DNA of 64,000 nt from Paraburkholderia heleia NBRC 101817 (GCF_000739775.1 NZ_BBJH01000007.1:248001-312000); one strand, 5' to 3'; positions 40,485 through 50,664 are shown, numbered from the stretch's first letter. The notes: a model not told the origin generated them from the sequence alone. Made by a program: numbers and translations.

Positions 40485-41282
40485 TCAGCGCAGGCCGAGC
40501 ACGTCCTGCATATCGTACAGGCCATGGGCCTTGTCCTGCAGAAAGCGCGCGGCGCGCACGCTGCCCTGCGCATAGGAAAGGCGGCTCGAGGACTTGTGCG
40601 TGATCTCGATGCGCTCGCCAATGCCTGCGAACAGCACCGTATGATCGCCGACGATATCGCCGCCGCGAATCGCCGAAAACCCGATCGCCGAAGGGTCGCG
40701 CTCGCCCGTCACGCCTTCGCGACCGTACACGGCGCATTCGTCGAGATTGCGGCCGAGCGCGTGCGCCACGGCCTCGCCCATCGCAAGCGCGGTGCCCGAG
40801 GGCGCGTCGACCTTGTGGCGATGATGCGCCTCGATGATCTCGATGTCGTAGCCGGTCTCGAAAAAGCGCGCCGCGTATTCGAGCAGCTTGAGCGTGACGT
40901 TCACGCCCACGCTCATGTTGGCCGCGAACACGATGCCGACCTTTTGCGCGGCGGCACCGAGCTGCGCCTTTTGCTGGGCGTCGAAGCCGGTCGTGCCGAT
41001 CACCATCTTCACGCCGTGGCGCTGGGCCGCCTCGAGATGCACGAGCGTGCCTTCGGGGCGCGTGAAGTCGATCAGGCAGTCGCTTTGCGCGAAGACCTGC
41101 TCGATGTCGTCGGTGACGCGCACGCCGGTGTCCTTGCCGAGGAACGCGCCAGCGTCCTGGCCGACGGCGGCCGAGCCTTTGCGCACGAGCGCGCCCGAGA
41201 GCGTGACGTCGGGCGAATTCAGGACGGTTTCGATGAGCATGCGGCCCATGCGGCCCGATGCCCCGGCGATTGCGATTTTCAT
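40485..41282 (-). CDS. dapB: 4-hydroxy-tetrahydrodipicolinate reductase
   Basis: DapB makes tetrahydrodipicolinate in the lysine/diaminopimelate pathway. The 265-residue protein has the nucleotide-binding motif [14 protein letters not shown] at the N-terminus, [14 protein letters not shown], and the catalytic signature [19 protein letters not shown] with the conserved histidines and lysine. The start at 41282 is family-like. A terminator separates it from bamE, so it should have its own promoter. Confidence 0.97.
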   Translation of the reverse strand: MKIAIAGASGRMGRMLIETVLNSPDVTLSGALVRKGSAAVGQDAGAFLGKDTGVRVTDDIEQVFAQSDCLIDFTRPEGTLVHLEAAQRHGVKMVIGTTGFDAQQKAQLGAAAQKVGIVFAANMSVGVNVTLKLLEYAARFFETGYDIEIIEAHHRHKVDAPSGTALAMGEAVAHALGRNLDECAVYGREGVTGERDPSAIGFSAIRGGDIVGDHTVLFAGIGERIEITHKSSSRLSYAQGSVRAARFLQDKAHGLYDMQDVLGLR

Positions 41283-41351
41283 GAGTCTTCCTGCCAATGT
41301 GTCGCTGGCCGCGGTGCCGGGTGCCACCTGGCGCCACGAAGCGCCGCCGCC

Positions 41352-41388
41352 AAAAAACGCGGCGGCCGGTAGTGACCCCCGGCCGCCG
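41352..41388 (-). terminator. Terminator of bamE
   Basis: CGGCGGCCGG (41360-41369) and CCGGCCGCCG (41379-41388) form a perfect 10-bp stem. On the minus strand CG and then six T follow. It lies about 65 bp after the bamE stop. Confidence 0.8.
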
Positions 41389-41451
41389 GATCGAAGCGTG
41401 GCGCGCCTCGCGCACCCCGCTCTGCCTGTCTTACCGGCTGGGTTTGCCGGA

Positions 41452-42390
41452 TCAGTTGCTCGGGGCCGCAGCAGCCCCGGAAGCCGGCACCGTGGGCGGC
41501 GCGGCGAGCGACGAATCCCGCGCGGGGCCCGACGGCGCCGCATTGGTGTCGCCGGTGCCTTGCGCGCCAGCGGTCGGGCCGACCGGGTTGCTCGGCGGCA
41601 CGCCCTGGATTTGCGGCTGCGGCTGGCGATGCAACTGAACCTGCGAGGGCATCGTGCCGACGTTCTGCGGCAGCGCCGACGATTGCGGGTTGCCCGCGCG
41701 CACCGAAGGCGTGAGACCGGCAGGCGTCTGCACGGCTTCCGTGGCGCGGTTCGCGGCGGCGGCCGCCTGCGCGTTGGCATCCTGCGGCAGCGCGTTGGTG
41801 GCGGTGCCGAGTTCGGACGACGGCGTGCGCGCCGTGTCGCCAACCGTCGGGCCTGTCGCGCTCGAAGCCTGGTCGGGCGCGCCTGCTGCAGCCGCCACCG
41901 GCGCCGAAGCGCCCGACGCGGGCGCAGCCGCGACGGCCTTCTTCTTGCCGCTGCGGTCACCGTCGATTTCGGCGAGCAGTTCGAGATTCGACGGCAGGTC
42001 TTCACCGCCCGACCAGCTCGCTACGCGGTCGCCTTCGAACAGCACGACGAAGTCGCGCTGCTGGACCACGGCGGTCGAGCCGCGCTTGAAATAGAAGATG
42101 TAGTCCCAGCGGTTCGCATGGAACATGTCGGTGAGGAGCGGCGTGCCGAGCAGCTGCTTGACCTCGGCGCGCGACATGCCCACCTTCATTTGCGCCGCGG
42201 CTTCCGCCGAGACGAAATTGCCTTGCACGATGGTAATGCGGTAAGGCGTAATGCTCTGGGCGATGCGCTGCGTCACGCTGTTGTAGGTGGAACAGCCGGC
42301 GAGCGCCGCGAACGCGGCCGCAGCCAGCAGGGTGCACGCCAGGCGGCCGCCGTGCATGCGCCGGCCGATCGTTGTGAATTCTGGAATCAT
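41452..42390 (-). CDS. bamE: Outer membrane assembly lipoprotein BamE with long C-terminal extension
   Basis: BamE is a small lipoprotein of the BAM complex that inserts outer-membrane proteins. The 312-residue product has a signal peptide with the lipobox LAGC (Cys33), followed by the SmpA/BamE domain (about 45-150) with [40 protein letters not shown] and [20 protein letters not shown]. The last 150 or so residues are low-complexity, rich in alanine, proline, glutamine and asparagine. E. coli BamE is only about 113 residues. Start 42390 has GAGG nearby; 42357 is an alternative. Divergent from fur. Confidence 0.92.
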   Translation of the reverse strand: MIPEFTTIGRRMHGGRLACTLLAAAAFAALAGCSTYNSVTQRIAQSITPYRITIVQGNFVSAEAAAQMKVGMSRAEVKQLLGTPLLTDMFHANRWDYIFYFKRGSTAVVQQRDFVVLFEGDRVASWSGGEDLPSNLELLAEIDGDRSGKKKAVAAAPASGASAPVAAAAGAPDQASSATGPTVGDTARTPSSELGTATNALPQDANAQAAAAANRATEAVQTPAGLTPSVRAGNPQSSALPQNVGTMPSQVQLHRQPQPQIQGVPPSNPVGPTAGAQGTGDTNAAPSGPARDSSLAAPPTVPASGAAAAPSN

Positions 42391-42526
42391 TTCCCTCACC
42401 GTGCGGGCTTTTCGCGAAGCCGCGCGTATTCTGTAGAAGATCGTTCGAAGTTCTGGCGAAAATGCCCGGAACGGTAAAAACGCATTAACATAACAACCTG
42501 GCATTGTACTCCAGGGACTTATCGTC

Positions 42527-42955
42527 ATGACCAATCCAACCGATCTCAAGAACATCGGCCTCAAGGCGACACTGCCTCGCCTCAAGATCCTGGAGATTTT
42601 TCAGCACAGCGCGGTGCGCCACCTGACCGCGGAAGACGTCTATCGCAACCTGCTGAACGAGGAGCTCGACATCGGCCTCGCCACGGTCTACCGGGTCCTC
42701 ACGCAGTTCGAGCAGGCCGGGTTGCTCACGCGCAGCAACTTCGAATCGGGCAAGGCGGTGTTCGAGCTGAACGAGGGTAGTCACCACGACCATCTCGTTT
42801 GTCTCGACTGCGGCATCGTTGAAGAATTCTTCGACCCCGAAATCGAAAAGCGCCAGCAGCTGATCGCCACGGAGCGCGGCTTCAAGCTCCAGGAGCACGC
42901 GCTCGCCCTGTACGGCGCCTGCACGAAGGAAAACTGCCCGCACCGCAAGCACTGA
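42527..42955 (+). CDS. fur: Ferric uptake regulator Fur
   Basis: The 142-residue metal-dependent repressor begins [20 protein letters not shown] and has the winged helix ([20 protein letters not shown], about 40-60) and metal sites [18 protein letters not shown] with the first CxxC pair and CTKENCPH with the second. It controls iron uptake, including TonB-dependent systems such as those served by exbBD nearby. Divergent from bamE, as is common in beta-proteobacteria. Confidence 0.97.
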   Translation: MTNPTDLKNIGLKATLPRLKILEIFQHSAVRHLTAEDVYRNLLNEELDIGLATVYRVLTQFEQAGLLTRSNFESGKAVFELNEGSHHDHLVCLDCGIVEEFFDPEIEKRQQLIATERGFKLQEHALALYGACTKENCPHRKH

Positions 42956-42985
42956 GCGCTTGCGGCTTGCAGGCCGCAGAAAAGG

Positions 42986-43015
42986 AAACGCCACGGCAGA
43001 TCTGCCGTGGCGTTT
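42986..43015. terminator. Bidirectional terminator between fur and allA
   Basis: AAACGCCACGGCAGA (42986-43000) is perfectly complementary to TCTGCCGTGGCGTTT (43001-43015), an uninterrupted 30-bp palindrome with short T runs at both ends. Serves both converging genes. Confidence 0.85.
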
Positions 43016-43056
43016 TCGTTTGGGCAAGCCGGTCTCCGGGAGGAGCCGGATGCACC

Positions 43057-43569
43057 TCAGGCGGGCACGAGCACCGTGTCGGCTTGCGCAAGCAGTCGGG
43101 GCTCCCCGAGCACGATCTCGTCGCAGTTCGGCTGTGTACCGCCGCGGTCGATCACCACGAAATCGCTCACGCGCCCGAAAGCGAGCAACGGGTGATGCCA
43201 GACGCCTTTGGCGTAATTGACGCCCTGCCCGCGCCCGGCCCAGAACGCGCGCAGCCCGGCCGGATCGAACGCGCCCGCAGGTGCGACCACCACCGCGTAG
43301 CCCGCGTCGCCGAGCGGCACGAACGCCTGGCTGCCTAGCGGATGCCGCTCCATCATCGCGATCTCGACGGGCCACGCGCGCGGCTGGGCGCGAAACACGC
43401 TGACGATGGGCCGGCCGCCCGCCTCGTGCACGTCGATGGCGGCGAGATCGTGAAAGCGCTCGGTCGTGCCGCCGTTGATCGGAAAGTGGCGCGCGCCTTC
43501 GAGTTCGATGACGTCGCCGAACGGCGCGAACGCCTCGCGCGTCAAGGGTTCCAGGTGCAGGATCTGCAT
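43057..43569 (-). CDS. allA: Ureidoglycolate lyase
   Basis: AllA cleaves ureidoglycolate to glyoxylate and urea, the last ureide step. The 170-residue protein begins [20 protein letters not shown] and has the cupin-like core with [31 protein letters not shown] and [20 protein letters not shown], family signatures. It starts 13 bp after the allantoicase stop and is the last gene of the operon. Confidence 0.96.
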   Translation of the reverse strand: MQILHLEPLTREAFAPFGDVIELEGARHFPINGGTTERFHDLAAIDVHEAGGRPIVSVFRAQPRAWPVEIAMMERHPLGSQAFVPLGDAGYAVVVAPAGAFDPAGLRAFWAGRGQGVNYAKGVWHHPLLAFGRVSDFVVIDRGGTQPNCDEIVLGEPRLLAQADTVLVPA

Positions 43570-43582
43570 CGCGGCTCCTCGC

Positions 43583-44602
43583 TCAGACCGGTTCGCCCCA
43601 CAGGCGCAGGCGCGAGACGCCGCCGTCCGGAAAGATGTTGAAACGCACGTGCGTGACCGGGCCGAGCGCGGCAATCGCGCTCTCGAACACGTGCTGCTGG
43701 TCCATGTCGAGCTTTTGCTCGCCGAGCAGTTCCGGCCAGAACATCGCCTGGGTGACGAGCGAATCGTCGGTGCCGCCCGTCACGCTCGCCGCCTGCAGCG
43801 AGCAGCGGTCCGGGTAGTTGCCCTTGAAGTGCGCCGTGTCGACTTCGATCTTGCGGATGATGCCGGGCCGCGCAAGCGCGACGATGGCCCAGTCGTTGCC
43901 CGGTTCGCGGCGGCGCCGCGTTTCCCAGCCGTCGCCCATGTTCACGCCGCGGCCAGGCATCAGGATGGCGGAAGCGAGCCCGAAGTGCTGATTGTTGGCC
44001 GCGACGAGATACGCGCCGTTTTCGATCGCCGCGAGATCGACGAGGCTGCCGCGCTCCACCGTGACCCAGTCGCGCCGGGGCTGACCGTACACGCGCAGAC
44101 GCGCGAGCCCGCCGTCGGGAAAGAGATTCACGCGCAGATGCGTGAACGCACGCGTATCGCTCACTTCGACGTAGTGGTGCTGGTTGCCCTGCAAGGTCGT
44201 CGCCGGGACGATGGTCTGCCAGTCGGCGGCGTCGCCGGGCGTTTCGTCGCCGCCCAGCTGCGCGTGGCACGCCTCGATCGAAGCCGCCGGCGGAAAGTTG
44301 CCCGTGAAGTGGCTCGTGTCGAGATCGAGGCCGCAAATCACGCCCGGGCGCGCGAGACGCACGATGCAGAAGTCGTGGCCCGTCGTGCGCTTGCGGCGCG
44401 TTTCCCAGCCGTCCATCCATTTGCCGTGATCGTCGTATTTGCCGGGGATGAAGACCGCGGGCTGCGGCTCGAGCATGCGCTCCTTCGGCGCGAAGAACTC
44501 GTCGCTCGCGAACAGCGCGCGGGCGCCCAGACGCGGATCGGCGAGGTTCATGTAGCGGCGCGTGAAGGCGGGAGCATTGGGGTCGAGAGTCGGAATGGCC
44601 AT
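43583..44602 (-). CDS. alc: Allantoicase
   Basis: Allantoicase hydrolyses allantoate to ureidoglycolate and urea. The 339-residue protein has two tandem repeats of the galactose-binding-like fold, each with [12 protein letters not shown] or [19 protein letters not shown], a [28 protein letters not shown] pair and an FPDGG turn. The duplicated structure is the allantoicase hallmark. It sits 67 bp after the transporter gene and directly before allA. Confidence 0.96.
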   Translation of the reverse strand: MAIPTLDPNAPAFTRRYMNLADPRLGARALFASDEFFAPKERMLEPQPAVFIPGKYDDHGKWMDGWETRRKRTTGHDFCIVRLARPGVICGLDLDTSHFTGNFPPAASIEACHAQLGGDETPGDAADWQTIVPATTLQGNQHHYVEVSDTRAFTHLRVNLFPDGGLARLRVYGQPRRDWVTVERGSLVDLAAIENGAYLVAANNQHFGLASAILMPGRGVNMGDGWETRRRREPGNDWAIVALARPGIIRKIEVDTAHFKGNYPDRCSLQAASVTGGTDDSLVTQAMFWPELLGEQKLDMDQQHVFESAIAALGPVTHVRFNIFPDGGVSRLRLWGEPV

Positions 44603-44669
44603 GATGGTGTCGAACGCTTGAGTTTGTCAGTTGATCGAAACAAAGCGGTGCGGTACACACCGCGTGGGT

Positions 44670-46013
44670 TCAGGCATGCGCGTGCTTGCCGCCGAGCGCG
44701 CTGTCTTCGCCATGCGCGGTGTCGGCATCGCTGTCGCCTGTGGGTACGTAGAGAAAGCCTTCGTCGAGGTTCAGCACGCGCCTCGCGCGCACCTTGTCGA
44801 TGTCGTGCTCCCACACCGCGACCACCACCGTCGCGACGCAGTTGCCGATCAGGTTGGTGAGCGCGCGGGCAATGCCGACGAACCAGTCCACCGGCAGGAT
44901 CAGCACGAGGCCGAGCACCGGAATCGCGGGAATGGCGGAAAGCGTGGCGGCGAGAATCACGATCGCCGAGCCGGGAATGCCGTGCGCGCCCTTCGAGGTG
45001 ATGAGCGACACCAGCACGACCACGATGAGGTCGTGCATCGACAGCGGCGTGTTGGTCGCCTGCGCGATGAAGATCACGGCGAGCGTGAGGTAGATCGAAA
45101 AGCCATCGAGATTGAACGAGTAGCCCGTCGGGATCACGAGGCCCACCGTGGAATCCTTCACGCCCATCCATTCGAGCTTGCGCATGACCTGCGGCAGCAC
45201 GGCGTCGGACGAGGCGGTGCCGAGCACGATCGAGAGCTCTTCGCGCAGGTAGCGGATCAGCTTGAACACGCTGAAGCCCGCGAGGCGCATGACGATGCCG
45301 AGCACGAGCGCAACGAACACGATGCAGCTGGCGTAGAACACGATCACGAGCAGCCCGAGTTGCTTGAGCGATGCCACGCCGTACGTACCGGTCGTGAACG
45401 CGATCGCACCGAGCACGCCGAGCGGCGCGAGCTTGATGATGAAGCCCATCACCCGGAAGAACACCTGCGCGAGTTCGTCGATCAGGCTGTTCACGCGCTG
45501 TGCCTTCGGGCCGAGCAGCGAGAGCGCGCTGCCGAACAGCACCGAGAACACGAGGATCTGCAGGATGTCGCCCTTCGCGAAGGCGTCGAAGGCGGTGTCG
45601 GGAATGATCTTCAGCAGGAAGCCCGCGGTGTCCTTCAGGCTCTTGGCGTGCTCGGTGTAGGTCGCCAGCGACGCGGCATCGAGCGAATGCAGATCCACGT
45701 TCATGCCGGCGCCCGGACGCGTGAGATACGCGAGCACGGCGCCGATCACGAGCGCGAGGGTCGTCATCGCCTCGAAGTACACCACCGACTTCAGGCCGAC
45801 GCGGCCCACCTTCTTGAGGTCGCCCGCGTGGGCCATGCCGCTCACGACCACGCAGAACACAATGGGCCCGATCACCATCTTGATGAGCTTGAGAAAGCCG
45901 TCGCCGAGCGGGCGCAGCGACTGGGCGAAATGGGGAAACGCCGCGCCTGCCACGATGCCCAGTACGAGGGCGATCACCACGCGGCCAAACAGCGAATTGA
46001 AGAACTTCGTCAC
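44670..46013 (-). CDS. Dicarboxylate/amino acid:cation symporter (DctA-family) in the ureide operon
   Basis: The 447-residue inner-membrane protein is of the DAACS family. It begins MTKFFNSLFGRVVIALVLGI and has KMVIGPIVFCVVVSGMAHAG, the re-entrant loop GTASSDAVLPQVMRKLE, the substrate region PTGYSFNLDGFSIYLTLAVI and LILPVDWFVGIARALTNLIGN. The LTSKGAHGIPGSAIVILAAT segment is also present. DctA carries C4-dicarboxylates with protons or sodium. As first gene of an allantoate operon it may import allantoate or a related acid here; this is inference from context. Confidence 0.9.
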   Translation of the reverse strand: MTKFFNSLFGRVVIALVLGIVAGAAFPHFAQSLRPLGDGFLKLIKMVIGPIVFCVVVSGMAHAGDLKKVGRVGLKSVVYFEAMTTLALVIGAVLAYLTRPGAGMNVDLHSLDAASLATYTEHAKSLKDTAGFLLKIIPDTAFDAFAKGDILQILVFSVLFGSALSLLGPKAQRVNSLIDELAQVFFRVMGFIIKLAPLGVLGAIAFTTGTYGVASLKQLGLLVIVFYASCIVFVALVLGIVMRLAGFSVFKLIRYLREELSIVLGTASSDAVLPQVMRKLEWMGVKDSTVGLVIPTGYSFNLDGFSIYLTLAVIFIAQATNTPLSMHDLIVVVLVSLITSKGAHGIPGSAIVILAATLSAIPAIPVLGLVLILPVDWFVGIARALTNLIGNCVATVVVAVWEHDIDKVRARRVLNLDEGFLYVPTGDSDADTAHGEDSALGGKHAHA

Positions 46014-46107
46014 GACTTTCTCCTTTGCGGCCAGAGCTGGCGCTTGAGCGGCTTACTCTGGCTCCATGCAACGCACTAAGTGAGGGGGGAGCAGGCAACT
46101 GTTCTGA

Positions 46108-46120
46108 CTGGTCTGACCAG
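46108..46120. promoter_or_regulatory. Operator 1 of the GntR/FadR-type regulator
   Basis: CTGGTCTGACCAG is a perfect palindrome of the FadR-subfamily pattern (GGTC-N-GACC). It lies about 8-20 bases after the predicted start of the transporter operon, where a bound repressor would stop polymerase. Confidence 0.7.
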
Positions 46121-46134
46121 CACTGTTATGGCGG

Positions 46135-46163
46135 ATAGTAGAAAGCCGATATACCGGAGTCAA
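46135..46163 (-). promoter_or_regulatory. Promoter of the transporter-alc-allA operon
   Basis: On the minus strand TTGACT (46158-46163) and TACTAT (46135-46140) are 17 bp apart, a good sigma-70 promoter. The predicted start is near 46128, so the leader is about 115 nt. Confidence 0.7.
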
Positions 46164-46193
46164 GGTTGGGAAGTGCGGTGTTTACCCTTGTGC

Positions 46194-46204
46194 GGTCTGA
46201 CCAG
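46194..46204. promoter_or_regulatory. Operator 2 of the GntR/FadR-type regulator
   Basis: GGTCTGACCAG, identical to operator 1 over 11 bases, about 70 bp upstream of the transporter start. The distance between operators 1 and 2 (about 85 bp, eight helical turns) would allow looping. Confidence 0.65.
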
Positions 46205-46293
46205 TTTGCGGGCCGGAGCGCTACGCCTTATCCGGCGGCACGCGGGCGTTGACACGATGCATCATGCGGGTGCGCTGGGCAGGACTACAATAC

Positions 46294-46305
46294 CGGTCAG
46301 ACCAC
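46294..46305. promoter_or_regulatory. Operator 3, autoregulatory
   Basis: CGGTCAGACCAC carries the GGTC-A-GACC core (46295-46303) directly after the -10 TACAAT (46286-46291) of the regulator gene, on its predicted start point. It would repress the regulator itself. Confidence 0.6.
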
Positions 46306-46328
46306 GCGAATGCTGCCCGCGCCATCCG

Positions 46329-47054
46329 ATGAAGAACGTCCCGCACACCGTCACCGACGCCGCCGTCGCCACGATCCGCGAACGGATCGAGGGCGGCCTG
46401 TATCCGGTCGGCAGCCTGCTGCCGGCGCAGCGGCAGCTTTCCGGGGAACTGGCGATCAGCCGCGCGTCGCTGCGCGAAGCGCTCTCGACGCTCGAAGCGC
46501 TCGGCATGCTGTCGATCCGCGCCGGCAAAGGTGTGTACGTGACGAGCGCGCAGGCCACGAATGCTCACCCGTGGCGCTTCGCCGATCAGTCGTCGCTGCC
46601 CGACACCTACCAGATGCGCTACGCGCTCGAAGGCTTCGCCGCGCGCATGGCGGCGCTCGCCATCTCCGACGCCGACGTCGCGTGGCTCGAAGCGAACACC
46701 GAGGCGTTGCACGGCGCCCTCGCCTGCGACGAACTCGACGAAGCCGCGCAGCTCGACTTCGAATTCCACATGCGGATCGTGAACCTCGCCGGCAATGCAG
46801 CGATCGAATCGATCCTGCGCAGCAGCGCCGACATCATGAAAGAGAGCCAGCGCATGCCGTTCTACCGGCGCGAGCGCGTGCTCTCCACGCATCGCGAGCA
46901 CGTCCTGATCGTGGCGGCGCTGAAGGCGCGCGACCCGGCGGCGGCCGGCGAGGCGATCGAGGCGCACATCGCCAACGCGGCACAACGCGCGGGCGTGTAC
47001 TTCCCCACTCCGCCCGCGTTCGCCGCCGCGTCCCAAAGCGCCATCGAAAAATAA
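46329..47054 (+). CDS. GntR/FadR-family (FCD) transcriptional regulator
   Basis: The 241-residue protein has an N-terminal winged helix (LPAQRQLSGELAISRASLRE, then ALSTLEALGMLSIRAGKGVY, about 30-72) and a C-terminal helical FCD domain with DFEFHMRIVNLAGN and the metal-type histidines HREH and EAIEAHIANA. It is divergent from the ureide operon and matches the GGTC-N-GACC sites around it. The inducer is probably a ureide intermediate, glyoxylate or urate-derived, but this is inferred. The start at 46329 is family-like. Confidence 0.9.
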   Translation: MKNVPHTVTDAAVATIRERIEGGLYPVGSLLPAQRQLSGELAISRASLREALSTLEALGMLSIRAGKGVYVTSAQATNAHPWRFADQSSLPDTYQMRYALEGFAARMAALAISDADVAWLEANTEALHGALACDELDEAAQLDFEFHMRIVNLAGNAAIESILRSSADIMKESQRMPFYRRERVLSTHREHVLIVAALKARDPAAAGEAIEAHIANAAQRAGVYFPTPPAFAAASQSAIEK

Positions 47055-47059
47055 GGACA

Positions 47060-47087
47060 AAAAAAACCGCTCCGAGGAGCGGTTTTT
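47060..47087. terminator. Bidirectional terminator between the regulator and gap
   Basis: AAAAACCGCTC (47062-47072), loop CGAG, GAGCGGTTTTT (47077-47087). A run of A on the left and T on the right serve both converging genes. Confidence 0.85.
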
Positions 47088-47106
47088 CATGCGGCGCAGA
47101 GCGTGC

Positions 47107-48117
47107 TTACTTCGCGTTCGCGAAAGCCACAGCCGTGTCCAGCATGCGGTTCGAGAAGCCCCACTCGTTGTCGTACCAGCTCGACACCTTCACGAGACGG
47201 CCCGAGACCTTTGTGAGCGTGGCGTCGAACGTCGACGATGCCGGGTTGTGGTTGAAGTCGACCGACACCAGCGGTGCGTCGTTGTAGCCCAGGATGCCCT
47301 TGAGCGCGCCTTCCGAAGCTTCCTTCATGATGGCGTTGACTTCTTCGACCGTCGTGTCGCGTTTGGCGATGAACGACAGGTCGACGATCGACACGTTGAT
47401 GGTCGGCACGCGAATCGCGTAGCCGTCCAGCTTGCCGTTCAGTTCCGGCAGCACGAGGCCGACAGCCGAAGCCGCGCCCGTCTTGGTCGGGATCTGGCTG
47501 TGCGTGGCCGAGCGCGCGCGGCGCAGGTCTTCGTGATACACGTCGGTCAGAACCTGGTCGTTCGTGTACGCGTGAATCGTCGTCATCAGGCCGGTTTCGA
47601 GGCCGATCTTGTCGTTCAGCGGCTTGACGAGCGGTGCCAGGCAGTTGGTCGTGCACGATGCGTTCGAGATGACCGTGTGTTCGGCCTTCAGCACGTTGTG
47701 GTTCACGCCGTAGACGATGGTCGCGTCGACGTCCTTACCGCCCGGCGCCGAGATGATGACCTTCTTCGCGCCACCCTTGATGTGCGCGCTCGCCTTTTCC
47801 TTGGTCGTGAAGAAGCCCGTGCACTCCATCACGACGTCGACGCCCAGCTCGCCCCACGGCAGTTCGGCCGGGTTGCGGTTGGCCAGCACGCGGATCTTGT
47901 CGCCGTTCACGACGAGGTAGTCGCCGTCCACCGTCACTTCACCGGGGAACTTGCCGTGTGCCGTGTCGTATTGCGTCAGATGCGCGTTGGTCTTCGCGTC
48001 ACCCAGGTCGTTGATCGCAACGATCTGGATGTCGTGCTTCTTGCCGTTCTCGTAGAACGCGCGAAGCGTGTTACGGCCGATGCGGCCGTAGCCATTGATA
48101 GCGACGCGAATGGTCAT
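47107..48117 (-). CDS. gap: Glyceraldehyde-3-phosphate dehydrogenase
   Basis: The 336-residue NAD-dependent enzyme begins [20 protein letters not shown] and has the catalytic cysteine in [12 protein letters not shown] (Cys155), the [20 protein letters not shown] segment and [14 protein letters not shown] near the end. It is the type I glycolytic enzyme. An upstream ATG would add 19 residues lacking similarity. It follows tktA, a known pairing in Burkholderia. Confidence 0.98.
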   Translation of the reverse strand: MTIRVAINGYGRIGRNTLRAFYENGKKHDIQIVAINDLGDAKTNAHLTQYDTAHGKFPGEVTVDGDYLVVNGDKIRVLANRNPAELPWGELGVDVVMECTGFFTTKEKASAHIKGGAKKVIISAPGGKDVDATIVYGVNHNVLKAEHTVISNASCTTNCLAPLVKPLNDKIGLETGLMTTIHAYTNDQVLTDVYHEDLRRARSATHSQIPTKTGAASAVGLVLPELNGKLDGYAIRVPTINVSIVDLSFIAKRDTTVEEVNAIMKEASEGALKGILGYNDAPLVSVDFNHNPASSTFDATLTKVSGRLVKVSSWYDNEWGFSNRMLDTAVAFANAK

Positions 48118-48209
48118 GGTTGATCTCCTGAGGGCTGAAAAATTCTGAAACCAGTGCTGTGCTGGCGCCGACACCGGGCTGGGGCGGCCCGGCGGGGCGC
48201 GTAAGGCAG

Positions 48210-48244
48210 CGGGCCCGCCGGATCTTGCCGATCAGGCGGGCCCG
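48210..48244 (-). terminator. GC-rich hairpin between tktA and gap
   Basis: CGGGCCCGCC (48210-48219) and GGCGGGCCCG (48235-48244) form a perfect 10-bp stem with a 15-nt loop. No T-run is present. It lies just after the tktA stop and may separate tktA and gap expression or protect the mRNA end. Confidence 0.5.
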
Positions 48245-48254
48245 TTACGCATGC

Positions 48255-50297
48255 CTAGTTGTCGAGCGCGGCCTTGGCCGTCGCGACGACATGATCGACC
48301 GTGAAGCCGAAGTGCTTGAACAGCACGCCAGCCGGGGCCGATTCGCCGAACGTGTCGATGCCGACCACACCGCCTTCGAGGCCCACGTACTTGCGCCAGA
48401 AGTCGGTCACGCCGGCTTCGATCGCGACACGGCGCACGCCCTTGGGCAGCACGCGCTCGCGGTATTCGGCGTCCTGCTTGTCGAACACGTTGGTCGACGG
48501 CATGGACACCACGCGGGCGCCGATGCCTTCGCGCTGCAGCGCTTCGACGGCCTTCATCGCCAGTTCGACTTCCGAGCCCGTGGCGATCAGGATGATCTTG
48601 CGGCTCGGGATGTCGTCGTTCCAGTCCTTGAGCACGTAACCGCCCTTGGCGATGTTCGCGATCTGGGCGTCGGTGCGCTCGTTGAACTGCAGGTTCTGGC
48701 GGCTGAAGATCAGCGACGACGGGCCGTGATGCGCGATCGATTCGGTCCAGGCCACCGCGGTTTCCACGGTGTCGGCCGGACGCCAGAGCGTCATGTTCGG
48801 GATCAGGCGCAGGCTTGCGACCTGCTCGATCGACTGGTGCGTCGGGCCGTCTTCGCCGAGGCCGATCGAGTCGTGCGTGAACACGAAGATCGACGGGCAC
48901 TTCATCAGCGCGGCCACGCGCAGCGCGTTGCGGCTGTAGTCCGAGAACGTGAGGAACGTGCCGCCGAACGCCTTGTAGCCGCCGTGCAGGTTGAGGCCGT
49001 TGAGCGCCGCGCTCATGCCGAACTCGCGCACGCCGTAGTTGATGTGGTTGCCCCACTGGATGCCGGTCTCGCCGGCCTTGGCGGCGCGCACGGGCTTCGA
49101 AGCCTTCCAGTTGGTGAGGTTCGAGCCGGTCAGGTCGGCCGAGCCGCCCAGCAGTTCGGGCAGTGCCGCGGCGAGGCCTTCGATGGCCTGCTGCGAAGCC
49201 TTGCGCGTCGCAACGGTTTCCTTGCGCGAATCGGCGCCGGCGACGATTGCGGCGGCCTTCTGCGCCCAGTCGGCGGGCAGCTTGTGCGCCATGCGGCGCT
49301 CGAACTCGGCGGCTTCGGCCGGGTACTTCGACTGGTACGCGGCGAACTGCTCGTTCCATGCGGCTTCGAACTTCGCACCGGCGTCCTTCGCGTCCCAGTC
49401 TGCGTAGACTTCCTGCGGCAGCGTGAACGGCTCCCACTTCCAGCCCGCGGCTTCGCGCCACTTGGCGATTTCTTCGGCGCCGAGCGCCGCGCCGTGCACG
49501 TCGTGGCCGCCTTGCTTGGTGGGCGCGCCTTTGCCGATGATGGTCTTGCAGCAGATCAGCGTGGGCTTGTCCGAGGCCCTGGCCTTCTGGATGGCCGCGT
49601 CGACCGCGTCCACGTCATGGCCGTCCACGTGCGGGATCACGTTCCAGCCGTAGGCTTCGAAGCGCTCCGGCGTGTTGTCGTGGAACCAGTTGACCACGTC
49701 GCCGTCGATCGAAATGCCGTTGTCGTCGTACAGCGCGATCAGCTTGTTCAGCTTGAGCGTGCCGGCGAGCGAGCAGGCTTCGTGCGAGATGCCTTCCATC
49801 AGGCAGCCGTCGCCGAGGAACACGTACGTGTGGTGATCGACGATCTTCGCGTCGGCCTTGTTGAACTCCGCGGCGAGCAGCGCTTCGGCCAGCGCCATGC
49901 CGACCGCGTTCGCCAGCCCCTGGCCCAGCGGGCCCGTGGTCGTCTCGACACCCGGCGTGATGCCGAACTCGGGGTGGCCCGGCGTTTTCGAGTGCAGCTG
50001 ACGGAAGTTCTTCAGTTCCGCCATCGGCAGGTCGTAGCCCGTCAGGTGCAGCAGCGAGTACAGCAGCATCGAGCCGTGGCCGTTCGACAACACGAAGCGG
50101 TCGCGGTCGCTCCAGAGCGGGTTCGTCGGGTTATGGCGCAGATGACGCGACCACAGCGCAACGGCGATCTCGGCCATGCCCATCGGCATGCCGGGGTGAC
50201 CGGAGTTCGCTTGCTGAACGGCGTCCATGGACAGCGCACGAATGGCGTTGGCCATCAACTGGGTGGTAGCGGGGGAGGCGGAGGACGAGGTCGTCAT
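48255..50297 (-). CDS. tktA: Transketolase
   Basis: Transketolase moves two-carbon units in the pentose phosphate pathway. The 680-residue thiamine-diphosphate enzyme has the cofactor motif [20 protein letters not shown] with downstream NN-type asparagine ([10 protein letters not shown]), the histidine loop [20 protein letters not shown], and the transketolase-2 signature [20 protein letters not shown]. The start at 50297 ([10 protein letters not shown]) is the usual one. Followed by gap. Confidence 0.98.
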   Translation of the reverse strand: MTTSSSASPATTQLMANAIRALSMDAVQQANSGHPGMPMGMAEIAVALWSRHLRHNPTNPLWSDRDRFVLSNGHGSMLLYSLLHLTGYDLPMAELKNFRQLHSKTPGHPEFGITPGVETTTGPLGQGLANAVGMALAEALLAAEFNKADAKIVDHHTYVFLGDGCLMEGISHEACSLAGTLKLNKLIALYDDNGISIDGDVVNWFHDNTPERFEAYGWNVIPHVDGHDVDAVDAAIQKARASDKPTLICCKTIIGKGAPTKQGGHDVHGAALGAEEIAKWREAAGWKWEPFTLPQEVYADWDAKDAGAKFEAAWNEQFAAYQSKYPAEAAEFERRMAHKLPADWAQKAAAIVAGADSRKETVATRKASQQAIEGLAAALPELLGGSADLTGSNLTNWKASKPVRAAKAGETGIQWGNHINYGVREFGMSAALNGLNLHGGYKAFGGTFLTFSDYSRNALRVAALMKCPSIFVFTHDSIGLGEDGPTHQSIEQVASLRLIPNMTLWRPADTVETAVAWTESIAHHGPSSLIFSRQNLQFNERTDAQIANIAKGGYVLKDWNDDIPSRKIILIATGSEVELAMKAVEALQREGIGARVVSMPSTNVFDKQDAEYRERVLPKGVRRVAIEAGVTDFWRKYVGLEGGVVGIDTFGESAPAGVLFKHFGFTVDHVVATAKAALDN

Positions 50298-50664
50298 GTC
50301 GAGTCCGGAAGTGTGCAAAAAGCGGCGTGGGCGGCGCAGGTCGCGAACAGCGCAAACGGCGGGCGCACACAGCAGCGCGGGGGTCCGGAAGCTCGGCAAA
50401 TCGCCCGCTCAGGCGCACATGCGGCGCCAGGAGACGCGAAACGGCCGGAGCAAACGGAGAGGGCTGCAAAGCGAAATATTCTAGCAGATCGTGGGGACTA
50501 CCCCTGCCTCCAGGGCGCGGCGAATGTGCCGTGCGCGCCTTTGTCTCCTCGTCGTCTTCTGTCGCGGCCGGGCACGCTTCGCGCCCCCTATAATGTCGCT
50601 GTTGGCCCCATTTTCTGTGCGATTTTCGCGTGCTCCGGCGCGCCAGCAGCGCATCTCGACCTCC
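50298..50664. other. Divergent region between tktA and speE
   Basis: Contains a minus-strand TAGAAT (50479-50484) as a possible -10 for tktA and a plus-strand TATAAT (50589-50594) as a good -10 for speE; -35 boxes are weak in both. The open frame upstream of speE is arginine-rich and not protein-like. Confidence 0.45.

Larger units (their letters stand above)
46014..46328. other. Divergent control region of the ureide operon
   Basis: The gap between the transporter gene and its regulator holds the transporter promoter, three GGTC-N-GACC sites and the regulator's -10 (TACAAT, 46286-46291). No gene is supported; an open frame running through it into the regulator is a shadow. Confidence 0.6.

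Noticed and set aside
50593..50664. ATG at 50593 as the speE start
   Set aside because: It overlaps TATAAT, the best -10 in the region, so it would precede the transcript start; the added residues are not conserved-looking.
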